NCBI GenBank assembly: GCA_017508505.1
Contig: JAFVYT010000038.1
Location: 1-9,455, forward strand
Reading direction: 5' to 3'
DNA from: Clostridia bacterium
Lineage (GTDB): Bacteria; Bacillota_A; Clostridia; Oscillospirales; SIG627
DNA: 9,455 bases
The translations under genes were made by a program, and so were the position numbers. Positions 1 to 7,357 of this stretch are shown here, piece after piece. Under the pieces are notes generated by a model that was not told where the DNA came from, made no database searches, and saw only the letters and a list, made by a program, of their open reading frames with translations. The first letter of the stretch is position 1; every line of letters starts with the position of its first letter.

Positions 1-840
1 ATCGTCGGGGAAGGTCTCTTTGCGCACCTCCTTGCCCTTTTCGATATTCATTATATTCTCATCGGTCAAAAGAAGTACGTTTTCTCCGTCAACCGAAAAG
101 GATAAAGGCATTTGATCCAGATAAGTGTAGGAGGAAAGCGGCTCGGTTTCACCAAGCTTAAAAGAAAGGATCTCTCCCACAAGACTTCCCTCCTCAGCGC
201 GAACGGTAGAGAGGGTCAAAACATCCCGATCCGAAAGATGGACCTCGGTTACAAACTTATCTGCAGAGGACCAGCGCCTCACCTCCTCAAAATCGCGATT
301 ATAAACGTAAACGGCGGCATGGAAGGATTTTTCGGAGGTCGCAACACAGAAGGATCCGTCGGAATTAACAGAGACAGACTGTACAGGATAGTCAAAGCTC
401 TTTTCAAAAAGCAGTGAAAAGGAATTATAGAGACGAACCTGATATCCTCCGAGATCGTAAACGGCCAGATACCGTTCCCCACACACGGCAATGGGACTCG
501 TCATATGGAAGGAATCGGTCATTACCGCACTGCCCCGTCGATCATAAAGCGTAACGCCGCCATCGTTGACCAGGGCAAAATCCCCTCGAAAGACCAGAAA
601 TTGGTTTTCGGAATCCGAGTTGTAATGAATGCGAGTCTCTTCGTTGAATTCCCCGCCGGTTGAAAAGTCCAAATACTTGATTAAATAGCGAAGATTTTCA
701 ATGGTTATGTCGTTTTTAAAGAGAATCAAACCACTTAGAAGGAAAACCACCAAAACAGACAAAGCTATGAGCTTACAAAGCTTGAACCTGCGCGCCAGAT
801 TTTCCGAGCGGGAGATCATTTTCATTTCCGTTTGGTCCAT
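1..840 (-). CDS. Membrane-anchored protein of unknown function, probably beta-propeller-like (possibly DUF5711 family); 3' end outside window
   Basis: I translated the minus strand from the ATG at 840 and the frame stays open for 280 codons to the window edge, so the C-terminus is missing. A good ribosome binding site (AAAGGAG, 7 nt before ATG) supports the start. The N-terminus is short and basic (SENLARRFKLCK), then comes one hydrophobic helix at about residues 21-41, so it looks like an N-in membrane anchor with the rest outside. Residues 80-280 are a succession of short beta-like segments of the type FALVNDGGVTLYD, YLAVYDLGGYQVRLY, SVSVNSDGSFCVAT and LSFSVDGENVLLLTD, which resemble blades of a WD40/PQQ-like propeller. 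Clostridial proteins of this plan are filed as DUF5711; I think this is one but the assignment is from memory. No catalytic residues are recognisable. It follows truA by 39 nt with no terminator between, so it is probably the next gene of the same operon. Confidence 0.75.
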   Translation of the reverse strand, partial: MDQTEMKMISRSENLARRFKLCKLIALSVLVVFLLSGLILFKNDITIENLRYLIKYLDFSTGGEFNEETRIHYNSDSENQFLVFRGDFALVNDGGVTLYDRRGSAVMTDSFHMTSPIAVCGERYLAVYDLGGYQVRLYNSFSLLFEKSFDYPVQSVSVNSDGSFCVATSEKSFHAAVYVYNRDFEEVRRWSSADKFVTEVHLSDRDVLTLSTVRAEEGSLVGEILSFKLGETEPLSSYTYLDQMPLSFSVDGENVLLLTDENIMNIEKGKEVRKETFPDD

Positions 841-879
841 CAGGGTTCTCCTTTCTATTTTTGTCGATTTGATAAGTGA

Positions 880-1614
880 TTAATCATAGAATACGTTTTC
901 CAAATAGAGACCGTGAGCGGGAACCGTAATACCTGCCTTGGTCCGATCCCGCAGGGCAATAATTTCGGAAATGGGATGAGACAGCTTTCCTGCCTCTCCG
1001 GAAATCAAGGTGCCAACCATAATTCTGACCATATTGTATAAGAAGCCGTTTCCTGTTACAACAAAATCGATCTGATCAACGTTTCGGATCACACGGAAAT
1101 CATAAATGGTGCGAACCGTATCCTCCACCTCGGCTCCGGAGGCCATAAAGGCATAAAAATCATGGGTGCCGACGTAAGCGGCAGCAGCTTCATTCATGCG
1201 AATCGCGTCAAGGGGCTTCGGATAAAAATAGGCACGGTTTTGCAAAAATGGATCCCGTACTCTCGCATTGTGCACCAGATAGCGATAGGTCTTCCCCTTA
1301 CAGGAAAATCTGGCGTGAAAGTCGGCGGGTGCCGGCTTTGCCTCGTGAACCACGATGCCGCCCGGAAGAAGTGCATTTAAGGCGAGCGGCAAGCGTTCCA
1401 AGGGAAAGGGTGACGGCAGATCTGCGTGACAAACAAAGGTTTTGGCGTGAACACCTGCATCGGTACGGCTACAGCCGGCCACAGGCACCTTCCGGGAAAA
1501 CAAAGTCTCAAGAGCAGACATCAAAAGCCCCTGCACCGTCACAGCGTTGGACTGCACCTGCCATCCGTGAAATCCCGTCCCGTCGTAAGACAGTCTTAAA
1601 ACGGCACGACTCAT
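880..1614 (-). CDS. truA: tRNA pseudouridine(38-40) synthase TruA
   Basis: TruA converts uridines 38, 39 and 40 in the tRNA anticodon stem-loop to pseudouridine in the cytoplasm. The 244-residue product has the full family pattern: RLSYDGTGFHGWQ at residues 7-19, the catalytic loop CSRTDAGVHA at 48-57 with the nucleophilic Asp52, KTYRYLVHN with the active-site Tyr110, GTHDFYAF at 149-156 and NGFLYNMVRIMVG at 189-201. Length is normal for bacterial TruA. An upstream in-frame ATG at 1629 would add five residues, but the ATG at 1614 is preferred: GGGGAG lies 7 nt before it, the protein then begins right at the first strand of the fold, and it forms an ATGA overlap with the ecfT stop, implying translational coupling. 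The order ecfA1-ecfA2-ecfT-truA is widespread in Firmicutes. No frame problem or missing residue was seen. Confidence 0.97.
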   Translation of the reverse strand: MSRAVLRLSYDGTGFHGWQVQSNAVTVQGLLMSALETLFSRKVPVAGCSRTDAGVHAKTFVCHADLPSPFPLERLPLALNALLPGGIVVHEAKPAPADFHARFSCKGKTYRYLVHNARVRDPFLQNRAYFYPKPLDAIRMNEAAAAYVGTHDFYAFMASGAEVEDTVRTIYDFRVIRNVDQIDFVVTGNGFLYNMVRIMVGTLISGEAGKLSHPISEIIALRDRTKAGITVPAHGLYLENVFYD

Positions 1615-2438
1615 AGGGTAGCTCCCCATGGAAAAGGAATGCGAGCAACGAAAACAATCGCAATAAACAAAAGAAAAAAGATAGCAAAGACCGCCAAATC
1701 ACGGGGACAAAGGCGCATTACGCGCAGTCTTGTTCTCCCCTCTCCGCCTGTGTAACAGCGGCATTCCATAGCAATCGCAAGATCTGTGGCACGGGAAAAT
1801 GCGGAAATAAATAAGGGGATCAAAATGGGAAAGAGTGCCTTGGCTCTCTGAATGAGCGAGCCGGTTTCAAAATCAGCACCACGCGCCTTTTGAGCGTTGA
1901 TGATCTTCTCGGTTTCCTCAATGAGAGTCGGAACAAATCGAAGAGCAAGAGACATCATCATCGCAAACTCGTGTACGGGTACACGAATTTTTTTCAGAGG
2001 AGACAATAGGCTCTCCAAGGCGTCGGTCAGATCCATCGGGCTGGTGGTATAAGTGAGAAGCAATGTCGTTCCCGCTACCAATGCAACAATGCGAACAATC
2101 ATAAAGACTGCGCGCCAGATTCCTTCCGGATAAATGCGTATAAAGGCAAATGAAACGAGGGGCGTTTCTCCCGTCGTCCAGAAAAGATTGATCACAGCGG
2201 TGAACACCGAAATAAATAAAACAGGCTTTAGCCCCTTTAGAACTGCCTTGAATGAGATCCCGGAAAGAGCGTTCATCAAAACCACGAGAAGCAAAAGATA
2301 AGAAAAGGAGAGAAGATTTGTGGCAAAAAACACCAAAATAACAAAGGAGAGCATCAAAAGAATCTTCAATCTCGGATCCAAGCGATGCAGGATACTGTTT
2401 CCCGGGAAATACTGGCCAAGTGTGATATCCTTCAGCAT
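1611..2438 (-). CDS. ecfT: ECF transporter transmembrane (T) component EcfT
   Basis: EcfT is the membrane scaffold of energy-coupling factor importers: it couples ATP hydrolysis by the EcfA1/EcfA2 pair to toppling of interchangeable substrate-binding S components for vitamins or metals. The 275-residue product opens with the family hallmark ITLGQYFPGNSILHRLDPR at residues 5-23, then hydrophobic segments at about 25-57 and 72-88, one near 110-130, the long cytoplasmic coupling region, and a last helix at about 246-266. The two short coupling-helix motifs that dock into the ATPases are ARG at 185-187 and CRC at 226-228 (context MECRCYTGGEGRTR). The second is more often ARG or ARC, so Cys226 is a small deviation; the essential Arg is kept. 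The ATG at 2438 has GGAGGG 6 nt upstream, and the gene overlaps the ecfA2 end by 7 nt and truA by 4 nt. No S component is nearby, as expected for a shared group II module. Confidence 0.95.
   Translation of the reverse strand: MLKDITLGQYFPGNSILHRLDPRLKILLMLSFVILVFFATNLLSFSYLLLLVVLMNALSGISFKAVLKGLKPVLFISVFTAVINLFWTTGETPLVSFAFIRIYPEGIWRAVFMIVRIVALVAGTTLLLTYTTSPMDLTDALESLLSPLKKIRVPVHEFAMMMSLALRFVPTLIEETEKIINAQKARGADFETGSLIQRAKALFPILIPLFISAFSRATDLAIAMECRCYTGGEGRTRLRVMRLCPRDLAVFAIFFLLFIAIVFVARIPFPWGATL
1622..1627 (-). promoter_or_regulatory. Ribosome binding site that fixes the truA start
   Basis: GGGGAG on the minus strand sits 7 nt before the ATG at 1614, inside the 3' end of ecfT. The alternative ATG at 1629 overlaps this motif and has no comparable Shine-Dalgarno sequence before it, so the 1614 start with its ATGA overlap is the better choice. 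Confidence 0.6.
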
Positions 2439-3295
2439 ACAGATCCCTCCTTCAAAAGTCGGGTCAAAGCAAGAAATGCATCGGACACGGTGTGGACAGT
2501 ATCCGGAATGGCAATTCCTTTCTCCCGCAGCCGAAGCACAAGACGGGAGATCTGCGGCAGACTCAGGTGGGCCTCTGCCAGCTTCTCAGTCTCGCGGAAT
2601 ACCGCATTTACGGTACCGTGAAGAAAGACCTTCCCATCCTTCAAAACCAAAAGCTCGTCTGCATATCTTGCCACGTCCTCCATACTGTGGGAGATTAAAA
2701 GAACCGTCTTGTTTTTTTCTCTCTGGTAGGTCTTAAGTCTTCCGAGAATCTCCTCCCGTCCACCCGGGTCCAGACCTGCGGCGGGCTCGTCCAAAATTAA
2801 AACCTCGGGATCCATTGCCAAAACACCCGCGATGGCTACACGCCTCTTCTGACCGCCGGAAAGGTCGAAGGGAGATTTTGACATCCAATCCTCACCCACT
2901 CCGGTAAAATAAGCGGCATCCTCAACGAGGCGGCGAACCTCCTCCTCGCTCTTTCCCATATTCTTGGGCCCGTAAGCAATATCGCGATAGACGCTTTCCT
3001 CGAAAAGCTGATACTCAGGATACTGAAAGACAAGTCCGACGCGAAAGCGGGCGGCACGAATCTTCTTGGGATCAGAAAACAGTTCCTCTCCGTCCAGAAG
3101 GATCCTGCCCTCTGTAGGGCGAAGGATTCCCGGGAGGAGTTGGGCGAGTGTGCTTTTTCCCGAGCCCGTATGACCGATAATGCCGGTGATGCGTCCCTGG
3201 GTAAAGGAAAGATCAATCCCGTCCAACGCCGTTTTTTCAAAGGGGGTATCGGGACTGTATCGGTACGATACGTTTTCCAGTTTGATTTCAGCCAT
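2432..3295 (-). CDS. ecfA2: ECF transporter ATP-binding protein EcfA2
   Basis: This is one of the two ABC ATPases of the energy-coupling factor module; it pairs with EcfA1 beneath EcfT on the cytoplasmic face. The 287-residue product has every ABC motif in order: Walker A GHTGSGKS at 41-48, Q-loop FQYPEYQLFE at 90-99 with Gln91, signature LSGGQKRR at 145-152, Walker B VLILDEP at 165-171 with catalytic Glu170, D-loop AGLD, and the switch His203 in ISHSMED. The QYPEYQLFEESV sequence after the Q-loop is typical of EcfA2. The ATG at 3295 (MAEIKLENVS) matches the usual family N-terminus; a TTG at 3310 would add five residues and lies in the 3' end of ecfA1. The gene starts 1 nt after the ecfA1 stop and overlaps ecfT by 7 nt, so translation is probably coupled along the module. 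The gene is intact, in contrast to its partner ecfA1. Confidence 0.95.
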   Translation of the reverse strand: MAEIKLENVSYRYSPDTPFEKTALDGIDLSFTQGRITGIIGHTGSGKSTLAQLLPGILRPTEGRILLDGEELFSDPKKIRAARFRVGLVFQYPEYQLFEESVYRDIAYGPKNMGKSEEEVRRLVEDAAYFTGVGEDWMSKSPFDLSGGQKRRVAIAGVLAMDPEVLILDEPAAGLDPGGREEILGRLKTYQREKNKTVLLISHSMEDVARYADELLVLKDGKVFLHGTVNAVFRETEKLAEAHLSLPQISRLVLRLREKGIAIPDTVHTVSDAFLALTRLLKEGSVC

Positions 3296-3296
3296 A

Positions 3297-4167
3297 TTAC
3301 TCTTTCCCAAATAAACTTAATATAAAACCGACCGCTTCCTCCTCCCCCAAAATTCCCTTGGGGAATTCAAAGCGCTCCGATAAAACCGGATCCTCCGACA
3401 AAAGATGGATCAACTCCGTAACCTGAGGGGCATCGAGCCCCGCAGCGTGAAGAAACGAAACGTCAGAGAAAATCTCCTTGGGAGTTCCGTCCCGAACCAC
3501 GCGCCCCTCCTCCATCACAACAACCCGATCTGCCAAAACGGCCTCGTCCATATGATGGGTAATGAGAACGATGCCGATTCCCTCCTTACGATTCAGACGC
3601 AGAATGGTATCCATAATCTCCCGTCTGCCGTGGGGGTCGAGCATTGCGGTAGATTCATCAAATAAAATGCACTCGGGCTTCATCGCAAGAATCCCGGCAA
3701 TGGCAATCCGTTGCTTCTGACCGCCGGAAAGCTTCGAAGGAGAGTGCTTGGCATAGGCAGTCATCCCAACCGTTTCCAGGGCCGCGTCCACAAGATGTCG
3801 GATCTCCTCGGAAGGGACACCGAGATTCTCGGGGCCGAAGGCCACGTCCTCCTCCACCAAATTGGAAACAAGCTGGTTGTCGGGATTTTGAAACACCATC
3901 CCGACACGCCTTCGAATGGGAAGAAGATTTTTTCTCATCGGCAGTATCCATCCCAAAGACCTCTACCTTGCCCGACTGGGGCACGAGGATCCCGTTCATC
4001 AACTTTGCCAAGGTACTCTTGCCACTTCCGTTTCGACCGAGAATGGCGACAAAGCTCCCCTTTTCGATGGAAAGAGAGACGTCCTTTACGGCACGCTCCT
4101 GCTCCTCCCGATCCGATTCATAGCGGAAGGAAATATTATTACAAGAAATGATCACGTTGGATTCCAA
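3297..4167 (-). pseudogene. ecfA1: ECF transporter ATP-binding protein EcfA1, interrupted by a one-base frameshift (possible sequencing error)
   Basis: EcfA1 is the second ATPase of the ECF module. The frame from the TTG at 4167 codes for [18 protein letters not shown] through Walker A GRNGSGKS (residues 44-51) to FGMDTADEK (79), then continues as about 90 nonsense residues to a TGA at 3658-3660. The rest of the protein, starting [19 protein letters not shown], is in the frame one base further along and ends with TAA at 3297. It carries the Q-loop [11 protein letters not shown], signature LSGGQKQR, Walker B CILFDES and switch His in ITHHMDEA. The break falls in an A6 run (3928-3933); removing one A gives a seamless 289-residue EcfA1 of normal length. 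No internal stops or other damage were seen, so this is either a base-call/assembly indel or a recent mutation. If real, neither fragment could work as an ATPase: one lacks the signature and Walker B, the other lacks Walker A. It starts 5 nt after the methyltransferase gene and ends 1 nt before ecfA2. Confidence 0.9.
3928..3933 (-). other. A6 homopolymer where the ecfA1 reading frame breaks
   Basis: The coding strand reads GAT GAG AAA AAA TCT in the upstream frame, while the conserved protein requires GAT GAG AAA AAT CTT (D-E-K-N-L). One A too many fully explains the switch. Restoring the frame needs a +1 shift (or -2); the common -1 slip on AAA-AAA enters the third frame, which does not encode the EcfA1 C-terminus. 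The run is short for efficient transcriptional slippage. Confidence 0.85.
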
Positions 4168-4172
4168 AAGAA

Positions 4173-5045
4173 TTACTCCTTTTCCCACCTGGTGGCAAAG
4201 CCGCAAGGGAGACAGCGTCCCGTGCTCTTCACCAAAAGGCCGAGCTCATCCGAGGTAACACGACCGCCAAAGCGGCCACAAACCTCTTCGTTGACAAGAT
4301 ACGAAACCGCGCTTCCCGAAAGCCCCGTGGTATAGGAATTCACAAGGAAAAAGAGTGGGTCGGGGCTGAGAATCTCGGCGGTCTGTCGGATCAGATCGTG
4401 AATGCTGTCCTCCAGATGCCACATCTCCCCCTTGGGGCCTCTGCCGTAGGAGGGAGGATCCATCAGGATGCCGTCGTAGACGTTTCCGCGACGCTTTTCT
4501 CTCTGCACGAATTTCAGCGCATCATCCACCAAAAAGCGGCAAGGACGGGACTCCATCCCCGAAAGCTTCAGGTTTTCCTTTGCCATAGCCACCATATTTT
4601 TAGCAGCGTCCACGTGGCAAACCGCCGCGCCGCCGCTCGCCGCCGCAAGGCTGGCACCGCCGGTATAGGCAAAAAGATTCAAAACTCTGACCTCCTTGCC
4701 CTCCGCCCTTCTCCTTTCGCAAAGAGAACGAATCCAGTTCCAATTGGAGGCCTGCTCCGGAAAAACACCCGTGTGCTTGAAGCCCATCGGCTTTACGTGA
4801 AAATTCAATCCTGCGATGCTGCACTCCCAGGTTTCGGGAAGGTGATGCTCGTTCCAGGCGCCGCCGCCGCTTTTGGAGCGGGAATAAACGGCGTCCGCCA
4901 TTTTCCAGGCGGGATGGCGACGCACGCCCTTCCAAACAACCTGCGGGTCGGGACGGATCAGAACGTATTTTCCCCAACGCTCCAGTCTTTGTCCGTCAGA
5001 GCAATCCAGGAGCTCATAGTCTCCCAAATCATCAAGATACCACAT
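4173..5045 (-). CDS. Class I SAM-dependent methyltransferase, COG1092 (RlmI/RlmK)-like, probably acting on rRNA
   Basis: The 290-residue product has a Rossmann-type methyltransferase core: motif [14 protein letters not shown] at residues 121-133 for SAM binding, the acidic end of strand 2 VDAAK with Asp146, VDDALKFV at 173-180, and the catalytic motif [15 protein letters not shown] at 195-207. The segment [16 protein letters not shown] before motif I is characteristic of the COG1092 group, whose studied members RlmI and RlmK methylate 23S rRNA. Those enzymes have an N-terminal PUA domain; here only about 80 residues precede the core and no PUA domain is obvious, so the substrate cannot be stated and the RNA role is inference from the family. 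The ATG at 5045 shares one base with the ruvB stop (TGATG) and has GGAGG 7 nt upstream. The ecfA1 start lies 5 nt after its stop. It sits between recombination and transporter genes, which gives no hint about the target. Confidence 0.85.
   Translation of the reverse strand: MWYLDDLGDYELLDCSDGQRLERWGKYVLIRPDPQVVWKGVRRHPAWKMADAVYSRSKSGGGAWNEHHLPETWECSIAGLNFHVKPMGFKHTGVFPEQASNWNWIRSLCERRRAEGKEVRVLNLFAYTGGASLAAASGGAAVCHVDAAKNMVAMAKENLKLSGMESRPCRFLVDDALKFVQREKRRGNVYDGILMDPPSYGRGPKGEMWHLEDSIHDLIRQTAEILSPDPLFFLVNSYTTGLSGSAVSYLVNEEVCGRFGGRVTSDELGLLVKSTGRCLPCGFATRWEKE
4176..4183 (-). promoter_or_regulatory. Ribosome binding site supporting the TTG start of ecfA1
   Basis: AAAAGGAG on the minus strand lies directly before the TAA stop of the methyltransferase gene and 8 nt before the TTG at 4167. 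No ATG is available near the family N-terminus ([15 protein letters not shown]), so TTG is the likely initiation codon. A GTG four codons downstream (GTG ATC) is a weaker alternative because it lies farther from this motif. Confidence 0.6.
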
Positions 5046-6118
5046 CAGGCTTCCTCCAATCCATCCATCGTGAGCTGATCGGACTGCCCGGGAAGCGCAA
5101 GACCGAGATGGCGGTAGGCGTGTGGCGTCACGCAGCGACCGCGTGGGGTACGGGACAGAAAGCCGATCTGCATCAGATACGGCTCATATACGTCCTCGAT
5201 CGTAACGGCCTCCTCTCCGATGGTGGCAGAGAGGGTCTCAAGTCCGACAGGGCCGCCGGAAAAATTATGAATGATGGCACCCAAAAGTTTGCGGTCAATC
5301 TGATCCAAGCCGAGGTGGTCCACCTCCAGGCGGTCCAGCGCAAGCTTTGCGATCTCATCGGTGATCACACCGTCCCCCTTAACCATTGCAAAATCCTGCA
5401 CTCGCTTCAAAAGGCGATTTGCGATACGGGGAGTGCCGCGGCTGCGGCTTGCGATCTCAAGGGCACCGTTCGGAACAATGGGAACCCCGAGGATCCCGGC
5501 GGATCGGGTCACGATGGAGGCAAGCTCCTCGTTGGTATAAAGCTCGAGACGCATCAGCATACCGAAGCGATCGCGGAGAGGAGAGGAAAGAGATCCGGCA
5601 CGTGTAGTGGCGCCGATGAGGGTAAAGCGCTCCAAGGGAATGCGGATGCTTCTGGCGGCAGGTTCCTGCCCCATCATAATGTCCAGTGCATAATCCTCCA
5701 TCGCAGGATAAAGGATCTCCTCAATGGCACGGGAAAGACGGTGGATCTCGTCGATGAACAAAACGTCTCCCGCGGAAAGAGAGGAAAGGATCGCCGCAAG
5801 ATCACCGGGCTTTTCAATGGCAGGGCCGGAGGTAATCTTGATCCCCACTCCCATTTCGTTGGCAATAATGTGGGAAAGTGTGGTCTTTCCCAGGCCGGGA
5901 GGCCCGTAAAGGAGGATGTGATCCAGCGCTTCTCCGCGGAGCTTGGCCGCCTGAATGAACACTCGAAGGTTATCCTTGATCTTTTCCTGTCCAACGTAGT
6001 CAGAAAGAGTCTGAGGACGAAGGCTCAGCTCCTCACCAACCTCCTCCGCAGCATCAGCGGGGGTAAAGGATGCGGAGACGATCCTGTTTTCAAAATCGGT
6101 TTCAAAATCTTGTGTCAT
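5045..6118 (-). CDS. ruvB: Holliday junction branch migration DNA helicase RuvB
   Basis: RuvB is the hexameric AAA+ motor that pumps DNA through the RuvA-bound Holliday junction during recombinational repair. The 357-residue product contains [12 protein letters not shown] at 33-44, Walker [11 protein letters not shown] at 71-80, Walker [11 protein letters not shown] at 119-128, sensor 1 GATTRAGSL at 169-177, the PLRDRFGM box with the arginine-finger region at 180-187, sensor 2 GTPRIANR at 228-235, and the C-terminal winged-helix segment [21 protein letters not shown] at 308-328. The N-terminus before LRPQTL is about ten residues longer and more acidic than in many homologues, which probably means nothing for function. 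The ATG at 6118 follows the ruvA stop by 6 nt, with GGGAG inside the ruvA end as a slightly distant ribosome binding site. The order ruvC-ruvA-ruvB is normal for Clostridia. No SOS (LexA-type) box was found upstream. Confidence 0.98.
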   Translation of the reverse strand: MTQDFETDFENRIVSASFTPADAAEEVGEELSLRPQTLSDYVGQEKIKDNLRVFIQAAKLRGEALDHILLYGPPGLGKTTLSHIIANEMGVGIKITSGPAIEKPGDLAAILSSLSAGDVLFIDEIHRLSRAIEEILYPAMEDYALDIMMGQEPAARSIRIPLERFTLIGATTRAGSLSSPLRDRFGMLMRLELYTNEELASIVTRSAGILGVPIVPNGALEIASRSRGTPRIANRLLKRVQDFAMVKGDGVITDEIAKLALDRLEVDHLGLDQIDRKLLGAIIHNFSGGPVGLETLSATIGEEAVTIEDVYEPYLMQIGFLSRTPRGRCVTPHAYRHLGLALPGQSDQLTMDGLEEA

Positions 6119-6124
6119 GAAATT

Positions 6125-6730
6125 TTATACTCCCATTGATTTTAGCGCAAGTCGAATCAAATCCTGAAGATCCGAAGCGCGATCTGCGACGGCGCGAACC
6201 GCCGAAGCAGCCACCTGAGGCTGATACCCGAGAACTACAAGGGCATTCACCGCCTCCGTTATATCACTCGCGGGTGCGGAAGCTGCACCGACAGGTGTGG
6301 CGGAGGCTCCGGAGACTGCAGTCTTGGCAATTTTGTCCTTGAGCTCCAAAATGATCTTTTGTGCACCCTTCATTCCAAGCCCCTGTGCGACGGTAAGCGC
6401 CTTGGCATCCCCTGCCAGCACACACATACTAAGCTCCTCGGGAGTGAGCGCGGAAAGGATGGAGATTGCAACCTTCGGGCCAATCCCGGAAACGTCAGTC
6501 AGGCGAAGGAACATTTCTCTCTCCTCGGGGGTTGCAAAGCCGTACAACGTCATAGACGGGCGATCACCCGAGCCCATACTCAAATAAGTATAAACCTTAG
6601 CCGTCCCTTTTCCGGAAAGGCGGCCTGCGGTCTTAGCGGAGACGATCATGCTCCAGCCGATACCGTGGGTGTCCAAAACAAGAGCACCGACGGAAACAGA
6701 CTGAAGAGAGCCGGAAAGATAATCAAACAT
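6125..6730 (-). CDS. ruvA: Holliday junction branch migration protein RuvA
   Basis: RuvA forms the tetramer that holds the four-way junction flat and recruits RuvB. The 201-residue product has the three expected parts: an OB-fold domain I (residues 1 to about 65, starting MFDYLSGSLQ and ending MTLYGFATPEERE), domain II with two helix-hairpin-helix motifs (LTDVSGIGPKVA at 77-88 and AQGLGMKGAQKIILELKDK at 115-133), an Ala/Pro/Ser-rich flexible linker at about 137-155, and domain III at about 156-199 (DITEAVNALVVLGYQPQVA) that binds RuvB. Total length matches the family. The ATG at 6730 directly abuts the ruvC stop (TAAATG) and is preceded by AGGAGG at 7 nt, a near-ideal site. The second motif reads GLGMKG where GIGxKT is common, a mild variation. 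The gene is complete and its neighbours are its functional partners. Confidence 0.97.
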   Translation of the reverse strand: MFDYLSGSLQSVSVGALVLDTHGIGWSMIVSAKTAGRLSGKGTAKVYTYLSMGSGDRPSMTLYGFATPEEREMFLRLTDVSGIGPKVAISILSALTPEELSMCVLAGDAKALTVAQGLGMKGAQKIILELKDKIAKTAVSGASATPVGAASAPASDITEAVNALVVLGYQPQVAASAVRAVADRASDLQDLIRLALKSMGV

Positions 6731-7255
6731 TTATCTGCCTCCTGTTTTCTTGGAATCCTGCAAGGTCTGAAGACTTGCGATCTTATTGGAAGAGCGGTAG
6801 CCGTGGGTCAGGGCAATGGCAAGAGCGTCCGCGGCGTCGTCGGGACGGGGAACGCCCGGTAATCGAAATAAGATGCGAACCATCTCCATCACCTGATGCT
6901 TTTCCGCACGGCCAAAGCCGACAACGGACTGCTTGACCTGAAGCGGAGTATACTCGTAAATGGGGATTCCCCGCTCCTCCGCGGCAAGCAGGATGCACCC
7001 CCTTGCCTGCGCTACGTTGATCACGGTTTTCTGGTTATTGGCAAAGAAGAGCTCCTCAATGGCCATAGCATCGGGCTGATAGGTCTCGATCAACCGAACT
7101 ACGCAGTCGTGAACGTGACGAATCCGCCTCTCTACCCGCTGCCCCTTTGCGGTTTCGATCACGCCGCAGTTGACATATTCAAAGCGGTCTCCGATCTTGC
7201 GGCAAACGCCGAATCCCGTGGTGGCAATCCCGGGATCGATCCCCAAAATGGTCAA
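6731..7255 (-). CDS. ruvC: Crossover junction endodeoxyribonuclease RuvC
   Basis: RuvC is the dimeric Mg2+-dependent resolvase that nicks Holliday junctions held by RuvAB. With a TTG start at 7255 the product is 174 residues and begins MTILGIDPGIATTGFGV, with the first catalytic Asp at position 7 exactly as in E. coli. The other acidic residues are in MAIEELFFANNQ (Glu67/68) and PRPDDAADALAIALTH (Asp139/140, Asp143, His151). Extending to a TTG at 7288 would add eleven residues of non-conserved sequence; the 7255 start is better because AGGAGAGG lies 7 nt before it. The last 20 or so residues (SSNKIASLQTLQDSKKTGGR) are a variable tail. It is the first gene of the leftward operon, with a candidate promoter about 75 nt upstream. 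YebC, a frequent ruvC neighbour, is not in this window; a divergent transporter gene is there instead. Confidence 0.96.
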   Translation of the reverse strand: MTILGIDPGIATTGFGVCRKIGDRFEYVNCGVIETAKGQRVERRIRHVHDCVVRLIETYQPDAMAIEELFFANNQKTVINVAQARGCILLAAEERGIPIYEYTPLQVKQSVVGFGRAEKHQVMEMVRILFRLPGVPRPDDAADALAIALTHGYRSSNKIASLQTLQDSKKTGGR

Positions 7256-7262
7256 TCGAGCA

Positions 7263-7270
7263 CCTCTCCT
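7263..7270 (-). promoter_or_regulatory. Ribosome binding site that fixes the TTG start of ruvC
   Basis: AGGAGAGG on the minus strand ends 7 nt before the TTG at 7255. It decides between this start and the upstream in-frame TTG at 7288, which would put the catalytic Asp at position 18 instead of 7. Confidence 0.65.
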
Positions 7271-7328
7271 TTTTCCAATTATTCCCAATTTTCCGATCGC
7301 AGAGTATAGAAATATATAGTATCATAAT

Positions 7329-7357
7329 ACTTTACCACAAAAAGGGAATAAAGTCAA
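7329..7357 (-). promoter_or_regulatory. Candidate sigma-A promoter of the ruvC operon
   Basis: Minus-strand TTGACT (7357-7352), a 17-nt spacer and TAAAGT (7334-7329), with TGG just before the -10 giving an extended -10 element. Transcription would start near 7322, leaving a 5' leader of about 67 nt before ruvC. The -35 matches five of six consensus bases and the -10 four of six. It could serve everything from ruvC to the unknown gene at the left edge. Confidence 0.6.

Noticed and set aside
841..879. Terminator after truA
   Set aside because: The 39-nt gap is AT-rich on the coding strand but has no stem-loop; it ends in the ribosome binding site of the next gene, so read-through is expected.
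3928..3933. Programmed -1 ribosomal frameshift in ecfA1
   Set aside because: A -1 slip on AAA-AAA enters a frame that does not code for the EcfA1 C-terminus. A +1 shift is needed, and no rare-codon pause, stop codon or helper structure is evident at the site. It stays only as a minor alternative in the finding.
4398..5078. Open frame of 226 codons on the plus strand
   Set aside because: Antisense to the methyltransferase gene, whose SAM motifs are clear; the plus-strand product shows no family features.
5108..6139. Open frame of 343 codons on the plus strand
   Set aside because: It lies wholly antisense to ruvB, which has every RuvB motif. The translation has no recognisable domain and no good ribosome binding site. 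It is a by-product of codon use on the opposite strand.
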